This document shows, one piece after another, positions 25,868 through 34,056 of a stretch of DNA of 47,430 nucleotides (position 1 is its first letter; every line of letters starts with the position of its first letter). The stretch lies in NCBI GenBank assembly GCA_028284775.1, contig JANQRB010000128.1, positions 1 through 47,430 of the forward strand, read 5' to 3'. The notes under the pieces are model-generated. The model was not told where the DNA came from. It saw only the letters and a program-made list of their open reading frames with translations, and did no database searches. Both the position numbers and the translations under genes were made by a program. Source of the stretch: Candidatus Kapaibacterium sp. GTDB lineage: Bacteria; Bacteroidota; Ignavibacteria; Kapaibacteriales; UBA7675.

Positions 25868-27214
25868 ATGGTGACAACGATGCTCAATCGTTTCTTCTTA
25901 TCTCTGACAACTCTCTGCTGCGCCGCTGCCACACTTGCCGGGCAGCAGGTGGAATGGGAACACTACAACAACGTCTCGGATTCGCTGTCGCAATATGTAA
26001 CGGCGCCGTTTTCCGTGAGTCCGCTGAATCACATTTACCTCGAGGCGCAGCGCAATACCCCGCCTGCATACCTGAATGCGATTCTCTATTCCCGCGATCG
26101 CGGCGAAACATGGATTAATACTCGTGAACTGAATGACAGCATGGGCAGCTTCACCCTGAGCCGGGTCGTTTTTCCCGATAGCCGGACGATAATTATCGGG
26201 GGCAGGGGCTGGAATGGCTATCCGGATGCGTGGATCTCGCAGGACGGCGGCCAGAGTTGGTTCGGAGCACCAAAGGGCCTGACGCCCATCAGCTTTGTCG
26301 AGCTTAAACGAACAGCGGCCGGCGATTATCTCTGTACTACTACCGACGGCGTGTACTTTTCGGCACAGAAGCTGGGTGCCTGGGAAAAAGTGTCTGATGC
26401 CAATGCCCACGGTATCGAATGCGGTCCTGAGAATACTGTCTACGTCGGCACTAACACCGACGGTCTGTTGCGCTCCGATGACGGCGGCCGAACATGGCAG
26501 CGCGTGTCAGCGGACTACAGCACAGTGCAGGCCTTTGTGCTCATGGAGAGCGGCACCCTGGTTGCCAATTTCGAAGAAGATCTCGGCGAGGCGGCAATGG
26601 GCGCTTTTCACCGTTCGACCGACAAAGGCGCATCCTGGGAGATGATACGTAAAGCCTATGGGCTCAATCTTATGTGGTACACGGATTCGCCCCTGCATCG
26701 GATGGCCGCGATGGGTGACAAGATTCTGGCGGTTTCCGGCATCATCGGTCCGATATACGGAACGGAAGACGGTACAAAGTGGCGGCAGGCAATCATCGGC
26801 ATCGACAACGACGTCCGCTCGCGCAGCGTCGCCTTCACTCCGGACGGCTATGGCCTGATAATCAATCTCTGGGGACTGTTTTACCGAACCACGGAACAAC
26901 TGGCGCCGCCCGCCGTCAACACAAGCGCGGCCGCCGGTCCCGCTGTCCAGGCCTCGATACGCATTGCGCCGCATCCGGTCTCCGACAATGTCAATCTTAC
27001 GATCCCTTATGTTCCCAATGCACAAGAGCTGGAGGTGCGGATAGTCAGCGTCACCGCCAAGCAAGTGTACCGGACCCGAATTCAACAAACGACGGCGATG
27101 GAAACCCAACTGCAAATCCCCTGTGCACACTGGCCGACGGGCAGCTATTGTTATCTGATCCGCGCTGAAAATGCGTCCTTTGGAGGGCTCTTTCAGCTGC
27201 GCGCCGCGCGCTAA
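25868..27214 (+). CDS. T9SS-sorted BNR/sialidase-like beta-propeller protein
   Basis: 448 residues (444 if ATG 25880 is used). Signal peptide: LNRFFLSLTTLCCAAATLAG. Repeated Asp-box-like motifs of BNR proteins are visible: LYSRDRGETWINT, WISQDGGQSWFG, LRSDDGGRTWQRV, HRSTDKGASWEMI, YGTEDGTKWRQA, evenly spaced as blades of a propeller. No sialidase catalytic signature is evident, so enzymatic activity is not claimed. The C-terminal ~85 residues form a T9SS-type sorting domain (IRIAPHPVSDNVNLTIPY ... WPTGSYCYLIRAEN). It follows the lipoprotein gene by 26 bases and may be read from the same transcript. Confidence 0.85.
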   Translation: MVTTMLNRFFLSLTTLCCAAATLAGQQVEWEHYNNVSDSLSQYVTAPFSVSPLNHIYLEAQRNTPPAYLNAILYSRDRGETWINTRELNDSMGSFTLSRVVFPDSRTIIIGGRGWNGYPDAWISQDGGQSWFGAPKGLTPISFVELKRTAAGDYLCTTTDGVYFSAQKLGAWEKVSDANAHGIECGPENTVYVGTNTDGLLRSDDGGRTWQRVSADYSTVQAFVLMESGTLVANFEEDLGEAAMGAFHRSTDKGASWEMIRKAYGLNLMWYTDSPLHRMAAMGDKILAVSGIIGPIYGTEDGTKWRQAIIGIDNDVRSRSVAFTPDGYGLIINLWGLFYRTTEQLAPPAVNTSAAAGPAVQASIRIAPHPVSDNVNLTIPYVPNAQELEVRIVSVTAKQVYRTRIQQTTAMETQLQIPCAHWPTGSYCYLIRAENASFGGLFQLRAAR

Positions 27215-27582
27215 TCTCCAGCGTCTCAGACGTACAATCTTCAACCATTACGGCAGCATTACTTCAACCGCATGGCCGCTGCCGGCCTGTGGGTGGGCGC
27301 ACTCGGCCCCTGGAGGCTGACGCCGCCCGAATTCATGAACCCTTGTACAACTAGCTGGAGGAATCGGTATGGGGCCCTAAAGCAAAACCGCGGTACAGCA
27401 ACTATCCATACCGCGGTTCATCGAGTGATATTGACTACTCTGATAGTCCGCACACTAAAATAGGCAAAGCAGAGCATTGGGGGCAAGTCCCAATATGCCG
27501 TGGCCGGCAATTCTGCCGCAGCCTGCAACAGGAGGCCGCAAAACAACAGACATTATTTTCACAATGATTGACAGGAACAAAA
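27215..27582. other. Intergenic region with a 10-base-stem hairpin
   Basis: 368 bases with no gene. AACCGCGGTA (27386-27395) and TACCGCGGTT (27409-27418) form a perfect stem with a 13-base loop and no T-run; it may end transcription from the BNR gene or be regulatory. Confidence 0.45.
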
Positions 27583-28449
27583 ATGAAACGGACTGGAATA
27601 CTTGTGTGCCTGGCGCTGACACTATGCTGCGCCGGCCCACTCCTGGCGGATACCCCCGCCGTACCCGGCAATCTGAACGTCTGGATAACCGATCTCGAGT
27701 ACGATCCGAATGCCGGGCCGTACCAACAGATTGCTACCATGGAATTCGAGTGGGATAAAAGCGAAACCGGAAAAGTCAAGGAGTATCGTCTTTACGCCCG
27801 TCCGATCCGACAGGATAATTCGACGATGGAGCTCGTCGAATCAGTCAAAGGCACCGATATCACCGTCAAGAGTACACTCCTTATGGAGCAGTTCGGCGAT
27901 GGCGACGGCCTGTGGGTTTTTGAGGTGCGGGCCTTTGGCGCCGATGGGGAAAGCGAAGGCAGCAACCGTGTCACCGCCGGCTGCGGCGGGCGGACTTTGC
28001 CGCATGACTATGACGACGGCGACGGCGAAGATGGCGAAGACGAGGACGGCTCCGGTGACGACGACGGCGATGACGATGATGATCGCGGCCGCGGCGACAA
28101 CCGGGATGATAGCGGCGGCGATGCCAGCGAGGCACGCGACCAGGGCGATAACACCACGCAGGACGACGTGACCTCCGTCAGCCTGGATCTGCGGGGCGGC
28201 AGTGAAGCTGTTCTCTTTCCCAATCCGGCTCAGACGCAGACGACGCTGCGTTTTCATGCCGACGCGGGCGAAGTGCAGGTCTCTATTCTGACGATGCGCG
28301 GAACGCTTGTACTGCAAACGACCCACTTTGCCGTTCAGGGCCAAAACGCCCTTGCACTCCCCCTTAGCGAACTGGCGCCCGGCATGCATCTGATTCGCAT
28401 CAGTCAGCAAGACAGCAGTGTATCGCTGCCGCTTCAGATACTGCGTTAA
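27583..28449 (+). CDS. Fibronectin-III-like exported protein with acidic Asp/Gly linker and T9SS tail
   Basis: 288 residues from ATG 27583, preceded by AGGAAC. Signal peptide KRTGILVCLALTLCCAGPLLA. Residues ~25-135 resemble a fibronectin type III domain (VPGNLNVWITDLEYD, KVKEYRLYARPI, GLWVFEVRAFGADGESEGS). Residues ~145-195 are an extreme Asp/Gly/Glu/Arg linker (DDGDGEDGEDEDGSGDD), highly acidic and possibly calcium-binding or simply disordered. The C-terminal ~80 residues are a T9SS type-A sorting domain (AVLFPNPAQTQTTLRFHAD ... LAPGMHLIRISQQD). Function unknown; a surface-bound adhesive or matrix protein is a fair guess. Confidence 0.85.
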   Translation: MKRTGILVCLALTLCCAGPLLADTPAVPGNLNVWITDLEYDPNAGPYQQIATMEFEWDKSETGKVKEYRLYARPIRQDNSTMELVESVKGTDITVKSTLLMEQFGDGDGLWVFEVRAFGADGESEGSNRVTAGCGGRTLPHDYDDGDGEDGEDEDGSGDDDGDDDDDRGRGDNRDDSGGDASEARDQGDNTTQDDVTSVSLDLRGGSEAVLFPNPAQTQTTLRFHADAGEVQVSILTMRGTLVLQTTHFAVQGQNALALPLSELAPGMHLIRISQQDSSVSLPLQILR

Positions 28450-28657
28450 AGGCCGGCTTCACGCAAATGCCGGAGATGCTGCCGGCCGATAGCGGTGCTG
28501 AAGCATACACGGGCCGCTGCCTGGCGAACATAGCGGCAGTTAACACTAACGTGCCCACTCTGCCTCTCGTTCTATCCGGAGTAAAACGCCGCAGGCCTGC
28601 CAACGATGAGCCGGGGCAACATCGTTCGGAGCGCCTGGCGTCAGGTCATCGGTCCCG

Positions 28658-28712
28658 AAAAGACAACGCCCCATGCTGCCGTCTATGCGCATCATGGAGC
28701 GTTGTCATTTTA
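28658..28712. terminator. Bidirectional terminator between convergent genes
   Basis: GACAACGCCCCATG (28662-28675) pairs with CATGGAGCGTTGTC (28693-28706), 14 bases with one mismatch; ATTTTAAT follows on the plus strand and TTTTCGG on the minus strand. It separates the convergent genes at 27583-28449 and 28748-29104. Confidence 0.6.
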
Positions 28713-28747
28713 ATCGTTCAGCGAATCAAATGTTAAGCAGCATTGCC

Positions 28748-29104
28748 TCAGAAGAAGACAAAGGTATTGACCGGGCCGCCCGCGCGGTAAATTTCGGTCG
28801 GGCAGTTAAGCCCTGTCGCAACGCTCATACCGACGGCCGGAGCCGTGATAGGATTGGAATTGGCGACTTTGATTTCCGCTACGGTGCCGCCGGAGTTAAA
28901 ACACTCTTCTTCGCCGGGCGGAATTTTGCCCACGCTGATGAAATTGTTTTGATTTACCAGGCGGTAAGAGACATCAATCGTACAGGCCGAAGAGTTGGAA
29001 AAACACAGCGGAGACCCCTGTGCGGCGATGTCCGATTGCGAACCCGCCAGCATCATAATCATAACGGCGGCGACAAGGAAGCCGGGGATAAGTAAACGTT
29101 GCAT
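28748..29104 (-). CDS. Small exported protein of unknown function
   Basis: 118 residues from ATG 29104, with GGAG 7 bases upstream (an earlier ATG at 29116 lies before that site). Signal peptide: MQRLLIPGFLVAAVMIMMLAG ... AAQG. The mature ~85 residues are beta-rich with four cysteines (PLCFSNSSACTIDV, EEECFNSGG, GLNCPTEIY) that could form two disulphides, plausible for a secreted protein. It ends VNTFVFF. I recognise no family. Confidence 0.7.
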   Translation of the reverse strand: MQRLLIPGFLVAAVMIMMLAGSQSDIAAQGSPLCFSNSSACTIDVSYRLVNQNNFISVGKIPPGEEECFNSGGTVAEIKVANSNPITAPAVGMSVATGLNCPTEIYRAGGPVNTFVFF

Positions 29105-29116
29105 TGAACACTCCAT

Positions 29117-29556
29117 AAAATGGGATGATTAAACAGACAGTTCGGCAGTGATGAGGCTCTGTCGTCTCGTCCTGCAATGCTCCGATAGAGAGGTCGGGCG
29201 CTGCGTATCCTTCGTCGCTGTACGCAGCGATCCAGCCGGGATCAATCGATCTTGACCATAGCTATCCCTTGTTTATGCAGCTCTGTCTGTGAAGGATAGG
29301 AGTTTAAGTGAGCGCAATAAACATGGGCGAAGCAAGCGCGTAGATTCGCCGACAGTGCAATTCAAATGATTGGTAACAATGGCAGTGTACCGATGTCGGA
29401 TCGCGAAATATAGCAATCCGGCGCCAGGGAACAAAATACAAGATCGCGGCTCGTGTTACCGGCGCGTTCGAGCTAACTTTTTCAGCGGCCGGCAGCGATG
29501 GTAGCCGATTATGGCACAGCAGGATTGCGAACATCTCAGAGCACACAAAGAAAAGT
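29117..29556. other. Intergenic region without recognisable gene
   Basis: 440 bases between two minus-strand genes. No coding pattern seen; it presumably holds the promoter of the small exported protein gene. Confidence 0.4.
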
Positions 29557-30243
29557 CTATCGCGGATCAGGAATCGTGCTGACCAGGTAGCTCTGGAATT
29601 CGCCGAGCGCACTCCGCTCGCAGGTAGACTCCCAGAACTGTGCGTAATTATCTCCGCAATGCAACTGGTAATGATACAGCGAGGTGCAGCGGCGGGTATA
29701 CGGCGAAGCCAGCCCGTCGAGTTCAAATGCGCGAAGCATTTCACAGGCTTTGTCATTCAGGGCGATACGCAGGCGTAGGCCGTGGCGCAGCTTGTCCGTG
29801 TCCAGATCGATTGAGGGCGGAAATTCGTGGCTCTTCATGCTGCCGCCATCCCGGTACCAGTATTGCAAGCGAAAGTCCAGGTCTATACCTTCGGTCACTA
29901 CCTCCATCGGGCTCTCAAATTCGGCCCAATAAGAATGTCCTTCGCGGATGACAAACATCAGCTCGCGATCATCGTAGTAACAACCCGTTGCGTGCAGATA
30001 GATAAACAGCGTGTCGCCGTCCGCCAGATAATCGAGCAGCGCCTTACTGGAATCGGACTTATGAACATCTCCTGCGGTGAAGGGGATTTCAGGCGCTGTC
30101 TCATTGATGTCAATCGGCTGCCAGCCGGGCATTGCCGCAAAGGATGAGTCGGCGGCTGTTTTGTTTTCGGCGGCCTTGAGCATGAGGAATGACGATACGC
30201 AGAAGAGCAGGATGGCGATGGCTTGAGGAACAATTCTAAGCAT
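29557..30243 (-). CDS. Membrane-anchored or exported protein of unknown function
   Basis: 228 residues from ATG 30243; a longer frame starts at 30288 but the signal sequence begins here (MLRIVPQAIAILLFCVSSFLM). The mature part is mixed alpha/beta with several aromatic residues and cysteines (LHATGCYYDDREL, MLRAFELDG, RRCTSLYHYQLHCGDNY, WESTCERS). No domain recognised. It is a single gene between the small exported protein and the helical-repeat gene; all three are minus-strand but widely spaced. Confidence 0.65.
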   Translation of the reverse strand: MLRIVPQAIAILLFCVSSFLMLKAAENKTAADSSFAAMPGWQPIDINETAPEIPFTAGDVHKSDSSKALLDYLADGDTLFIYLHATGCYYDDRELMFVIREGHSYWAEFESPMEVVTEGIDLDFRLQYWYRDGGSMKSHEFPPSIDLDTDKLRHGLRLRIALNDKACEMLRAFELDGLASPYTRRCTSLYHYQLHCGDNYAQFWESTCERSALGEFQSYLVSTIPDPR

Positions 30244-30515
30244 TAGGAGTTCTCGATTTTGTACACTGTAGGCAGGGCCTCGATACAATGGAAGTTAAGA
30301 TTTTTTCCAAAACAAAGTGCCGGAAACTCAAGCTTGATTTTTTGATACCGTGACAGGACCGAGGCGGAGGATGCTGTTTTGAGGGCAGCGGGAAGTTCTC
30401 ACTCTGACACAATCGATTCTGCGATCAGGGTGGAATAACTACTATTGTTGTTGCGGTGATAGCGGATAACGTGGTTGGATGGCCCGGTGCAAAAGCCAAG
30501 ATCAATCCCCGCGTC

Positions 30516-32048
30516 TCATTGACGCTGTGCCCGCTCGAGGTATATCGTTCGGATCGGAGTTCTTGTGACTTTACTTTCCAGCCAAAGAGAGATTTCCGCC
30601 AGCCCCAAGATGCCGCCTCCTCGAGGAGTCGTCCTCAATGCCGCGATTGCGGTTTGAAATTCGCGAAAGCATTGTGCAACAGCCGACATCGTCCGGCAAG
30701 CTCCTAGCTGCCCGCTATAGTCCAGGATGCAATGTTCTAAATCGTGCTGGAGCTTGCTCTGGGCTAAGGCGCTACGCGCATCCCCTATGATCCTTGTGAG
30801 CAGGCCAGTGTCGCCGAGCTCGTAATGAAGGATCGATTTCAGCGTCAGGCCAAAGAGCTGTAGGTCGCGCCGATGCTGTGTCGGGGCAAGCTCTTCCATC
30901 GCCAGCAGATGGTCAAGAGACTTTCGGTTGTCGCCGCATACGAAGTTTAACATTGCCAGATTATACAGAATCGCAAGATGTCGCGCGGCATTCAGTTTAG
31001 TTCTGAATTTCTGCAGATCGCTGGCGAAGTCAGTCTCAAGCTTTTTGAGATCACCAAGCTGTCGCCTGTTGACACAATACATAACTCGCAGATAAATGAC
31101 ATTCTGAAAATATTCGGCTTTTTCGTCGAACGTGCTGAGTTTAAGATTTTCCAGTTTACGGAGGATAGTCTCAAACTCCTCGTAATTGCCTGTTCGCAGC
31201 AGCAGCCCGCCCAAATTGCTCAGAGCGGCAACATGCTGACTGCGTTCGTATCGAAACACCTGTTCTTCCGATTCGCGGAGCCGGACGATGTCGTATCGAT
31301 AGCGGATAGACGCCGGCAAATCTCCGCTCAGGCGGGCGGCATTGGCTACAAGCGTTAAGTACAAGAGCCGGCTGCGGCTGCTGCCCATCGAAGGATCCCG
31401 GGCGTCGGCGGAAGAAATGTCCAGTCCGGCTACTGCAAGAAGTTTGTCGGTCCGAAGTTCCGGTTGATTCAGACTGTGACGACCAGCCGTGAGCACCCGA
31501 TCGTAAGCATCTCGCAAATTGAGTTCTTCTCCAAGCTTCAGCATCGCCTGATCTTTTTCTGCGATGCTTTTTTCAATCTCTGCTGCGGTGTCGGCGTCGA
31601 AGCGCGCCTGGATAGACTGGCGCTCGAGAATAATGAGGCGCGGCAACAGCCAGAATCGCTCGTGGTCATAAGCGAGTTTTTTGGCTTTTGTTAACTGTTC
31701 GTCGGCTTCGATATACAAACCCATTCCGATCAACAGCCTTACATTCTCGAGCAGGTTGAAAATGCGGCGATCAGGGTGATGTTCACTATGAAATGCACGT
31801 AGCGCCTTCAGGATCAAATTGTAGAGATTAACCTTTTCCACATGAAGACGCTTCGCGAAGGCTGCCTTGTCGAATTTCCGCTGTAATTTCTGTTCGCTGT
31901 ATTTCTCTTGCCGATTAATCGCCTTGAATAGAAGCAAATAGTTGTTTGTCTCGCCGATAACATGCTGTTCGGCAAACAGTGTAAAATAGCGTTTTTCCGC
32001 CGGCGACATCGCTTTGATGAGGCGGAAGAGCTTGTCGTGATTTTGCAT
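30516..32048 (-). CDS. Helical-repeat (TPR-like) protein, paralogue 1
   Basis: 510 residues, no signal peptide, almost entirely helical. The N-terminus LFRLIKAMSPAEKRYFTLFA followed by NYLLLFKAINRQ and a VEKVNLYNLILKALRAFH segment marks a Bacteroidota family of unknown function (RYFKLFA family). The middle contains TPR-like helix pairs (LLYLTLVANAARLSGDLPAS, AALSNLGGLLLRTGNYEEFE, AILYNLAMLNFVCGDNRKSL). Probably cytoplasmic and protein-binding. A paralogue of similar length lies at 42599-44176 with the same N-terminal pattern (LIHSLSKQEKRYFKLYA). Both stand divergently to a gene with its own 300-340-base upstream region. Confidence 0.8.
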   Translation of the reverse strand: MQNHDKLFRLIKAMSPAEKRYFTLFAEQHVIGETNNYLLLFKAINRQEKYSEQKLQRKFDKAAFAKRLHVEKVNLYNLILKALRAFHSEHHPDRRIFNLLENVRLLIGMGLYIEADEQLTKAKKLAYDHERFWLLPRLIILERQSIQARFDADTAAEIEKSIAEKDQAMLKLGEELNLRDAYDRVLTAGRHSLNQPELRTDKLLAVAGLDISSADARDPSMGSSRSRLLYLTLVANAARLSGDLPASIRYRYDIVRLRESEEQVFRYERSQHVAALSNLGGLLLRTGNYEEFETILRKLENLKLSTFDEKAEYFQNVIYLRVMYCVNRRQLGDLKKLETDFASDLQKFRTKLNAARHLAILYNLAMLNFVCGDNRKSLDHLLAMEELAPTQHRRDLQLFGLTLKSILHYELGDTGLLTRIIGDARSALAQSKLQHDLEHCILDYSGQLGACRTMSAVAQCFREFQTAIAALRTTPRGGGILGLAEISLWLESKVTRTPIRTIYLERAQRQ

Positions 32049-32387
32049 CTTTTGTCCCTCGGCTTTCTGTCTTTGCTCGTATATCCAAAGCTCCGCCCCG
32101 GCTCACTAAGGCCGGGGCCTGGCTCACCGGCCGTGACATTCAGTCTGCACGGCATCAATAATAGCGATTTATTGCTGAAAAGGCGGTTTGACTTTTTTAC
32201 ATATCAGCGCGCCCGGCCGGCATACCGTCTAGACTTCCCGCCGGCTGTGGTCTTCGAAATGTTTCTCAGACTTTTAGTCCGGGCGACAGGAAGCGCAGGT
32301 ATCCCTCTCTTCGGATGATAGATTGCGTCCGCAATACAAATCGTAACAAATGATATCGTTTCACGCAAAGCAAGGACCGAATGGCTT
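32049..32387. promoter_or_regulatory. Divergent promoter region
   Basis: 339 bases between the minus-strand helical-repeat gene and the plus-strand exported-protein gene. No gene recognised; it must hold both promoters. I could not identify convincing boxes. Confidence 0.4.
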
Positions 32388-33371
32388 ATGTCTATCTGGA
32401 AAACTCTGGCAGCGCACTCGCTGACAGTCGCATTAATCTCAGGAACGGCATTGCTTACGGCTCCCGTGGCAGCTGCCGACGAAGGACGCCGCATCATCAT
32501 CAGCTATGACGCCGTCTCCAATAAACTGGAGAGCAAGGTCAATAATCGGAACGAAAATAATGATGAGGATGCGTTTATCACACTCAAGCAGGAGGATAAA
32601 GTCTCGCTGGTGTTGAAGGCGAAGAAGAAAACGACCCTGAGCATCAACTACACGATCGAGGGTGAAGATCGTGAAGCCCAGTTCATAAAAAGATTTTCGG
32701 GAGCCCTGGGAGGTGATAGTGAAGAACAAGACCTAGGTCAAGATGATCCGGCAAACAGCATCAAGCGCCATGTGACGGAACGGCTGCTCCCGGGCGGCAC
32801 GCTGACGGTTGAGTTTGTGGTGATTAATCTTGTCGAAAATCCGACGCCCGAGGATACCCTGCGCGTCGTCTTTACATTTAACATCGAACAGGCTTACCCT
32901 TTCTTTTTTGTTTCCACCGGTTTAGTACTCACCGCCGCCAGTGAACACTCGCTTTCTCTGATCCGCACAGATTCCCTGGCGACAGTCGCGAACGGCAGCG
33001 AGCCGCAGGAAACACCCTTTCGGGCGCTGATAATCAAAGGCGACAATAAGAACCTGCGGCCCATCGAGTCCGCAGTGACCTTCTTCCACGGCCGTATTTT
33101 CTGGCGATTTTACGGTAGTCTTGGCGTGCAGCTTAATGCCAGTATCTTCGAGCTGCCGCTCCTGGGTGTTTCCTATTATGGTCAGTTCCGCAACTTCGGC
33201 TACGTGCTCACGGCCGGCCTGCATCGCGCTAACGAATTAGAGATCAGGCCGGAGAGCGGCATTGAAGTCGGGCAGCTTGTCCACCCATCCGCCAACCTGA
33301 ACGAAGAAGATATCCCGACGGAAGAAGTACCTGTATGGAAGTGCTTTATCGGGGTGTCTATTACGCTCTAA
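32388..33371 (+). CDS. Exported protein with possible C-terminal outer-membrane-barrel region
   Basis: 327 residues. Signal peptide: LAAHSLTVALISGTALLTAPVAAA. Residues ~35-165 are beta-rich and charged (RRIIISYDAVSNKLESKV, KVSLVLKAKKKTTLSINYTI, TLTVEFVVINLVENP). The second half has alternating hydrophobic strands of barrel type (YPFFFVSTGLVLTAASEHSL, GRIFWRFYGSLGVQLNASIF, LGVSYYGQFRNFGYVLTAGL, CFIGVSITL). This suggests an outer-membrane or periplasmic protein; no family is recognised. It lies 148 bases upstream of the gene preceding the arginine deiminase and could belong to the same transcription unit. Confidence 0.7.
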   Translation: MSIWKTLAAHSLTVALISGTALLTAPVAAADEGRRIIISYDAVSNKLESKVNNRNENNDEDAFITLKQEDKVSLVLKAKKKTTLSINYTIEGEDREAQFIKRFSGALGGDSEEQDLGQDDPANSIKRHVTERLLPGGTLTVEFVVINLVENPTPEDTLRVVFTFNIEQAYPFFFVSTGLVLTAASEHSLSLIRTDSLATVANGSEPQETPFRALIIKGDNKNLRPIESAVTFFHGRIFWRFYGSLGVQLNASIFELPLLGVSYYGQFRNFGYVLTAGLHRANELEIRPESGIEVGQLVHPSANLNEEDIPTEEVPVWKCFIGVSITL

Positions 33372-33519
33372 ATGGTTTTGCCAGGCGCGTGACTGTTATG
33401 CGGAAGATAGCGTGATTCCTGCATGCATCACCTTCCTGGTTCATGGTAAAAGTGTACCCCGCGCTGCGAATCATCGACAGCGTCTGTTTGTTTAACTTTG
33501 CAAAATTAAAAGGAATATC

Positions 33520-33957
33520 ATGCCAATCCCCAGTGATCTGCCTAAACAGTTTGATTTAAGTTCTCACATTGTTACGATTTATCAGAAAACAGTCATCCGG
33601 GTTGTAGAAAAAGATAAACCGAACGACCCTATCTGGGAATACAACCTGCAACAAAATCCGCGGGTGCAGATTAAAGTCGAAGCCAACAAATTCAAAATTA
33701 CTGATGAAGTAGATCCTTATACCGAACCGGTCTTGTTTATCGGTATCGACCTCACGCCGGCTGCTTCCGACATTGAAATCCGTAAACAGCAGTACGATGA
33801 CGGCGTCCAGGAAGAGTGGTCCTTCATCGGCACCGATGACATTCGCGACGATGTGTTTTTTTATCGTCTGGAGCGCGGCCGTATCGTTGTGAAAATCGAG
33901 CCACATAATATCTGTCGTATTGAATGTGATCCTCGGATCGTTCTGTATGATAATTAA
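33520..33957 (+). CDS. Small protein of unknown function next to the arginine deiminase
   Basis: 145 residues; a good ribosome-binding site (AAGGAA) lies 6 bases before the ATG. No signal peptide. The sequence is beta-rich, acidic and lysine/isoleucine-rich (HIVTIYQKTVIRVVEKD, VLFIGIDLTPAASDIEIR, RIVVKIEPHNICRIEC). No family recognised. It is AT-rich compared with the window: 33541-33600 contains only 21 G/C in 60. The next gene, the arginine deiminase, begins 99 bases downstream in the same direction, so the two are probably co-transcribed and the small protein may be a partner or substrate. That is inference. Confidence 0.7.
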   Translation: MPIPSDLPKQFDLSSHIVTIYQKTVIRVVEKDKPNDPIWEYNLQQNPRVQIKVEANKFKITDEVDPYTEPVLFIGIDLTPAASDIEIRKQQYDDGVQEEWSFIGTDDIRDDVFFYRLERGRIVVKIEPHNICRIECDPRIVLYDN

Positions 33958-34056
33958 GCATGTGAGCTCCTGTGATCATGTATGTATTGTCAATTGTGCT
34001 TAGGCAGCAGTATTGTAGCATTTAATCTTATCTCAATTAATCAATAGCGGAATCTT

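Noticed and set aside
27841..28410. Minus-strand frame with hydrophobic Ala/Ile/Val run
   Set aside because: It is the reverse reading of the Asp/Gly tract codons, not a true membrane protein.
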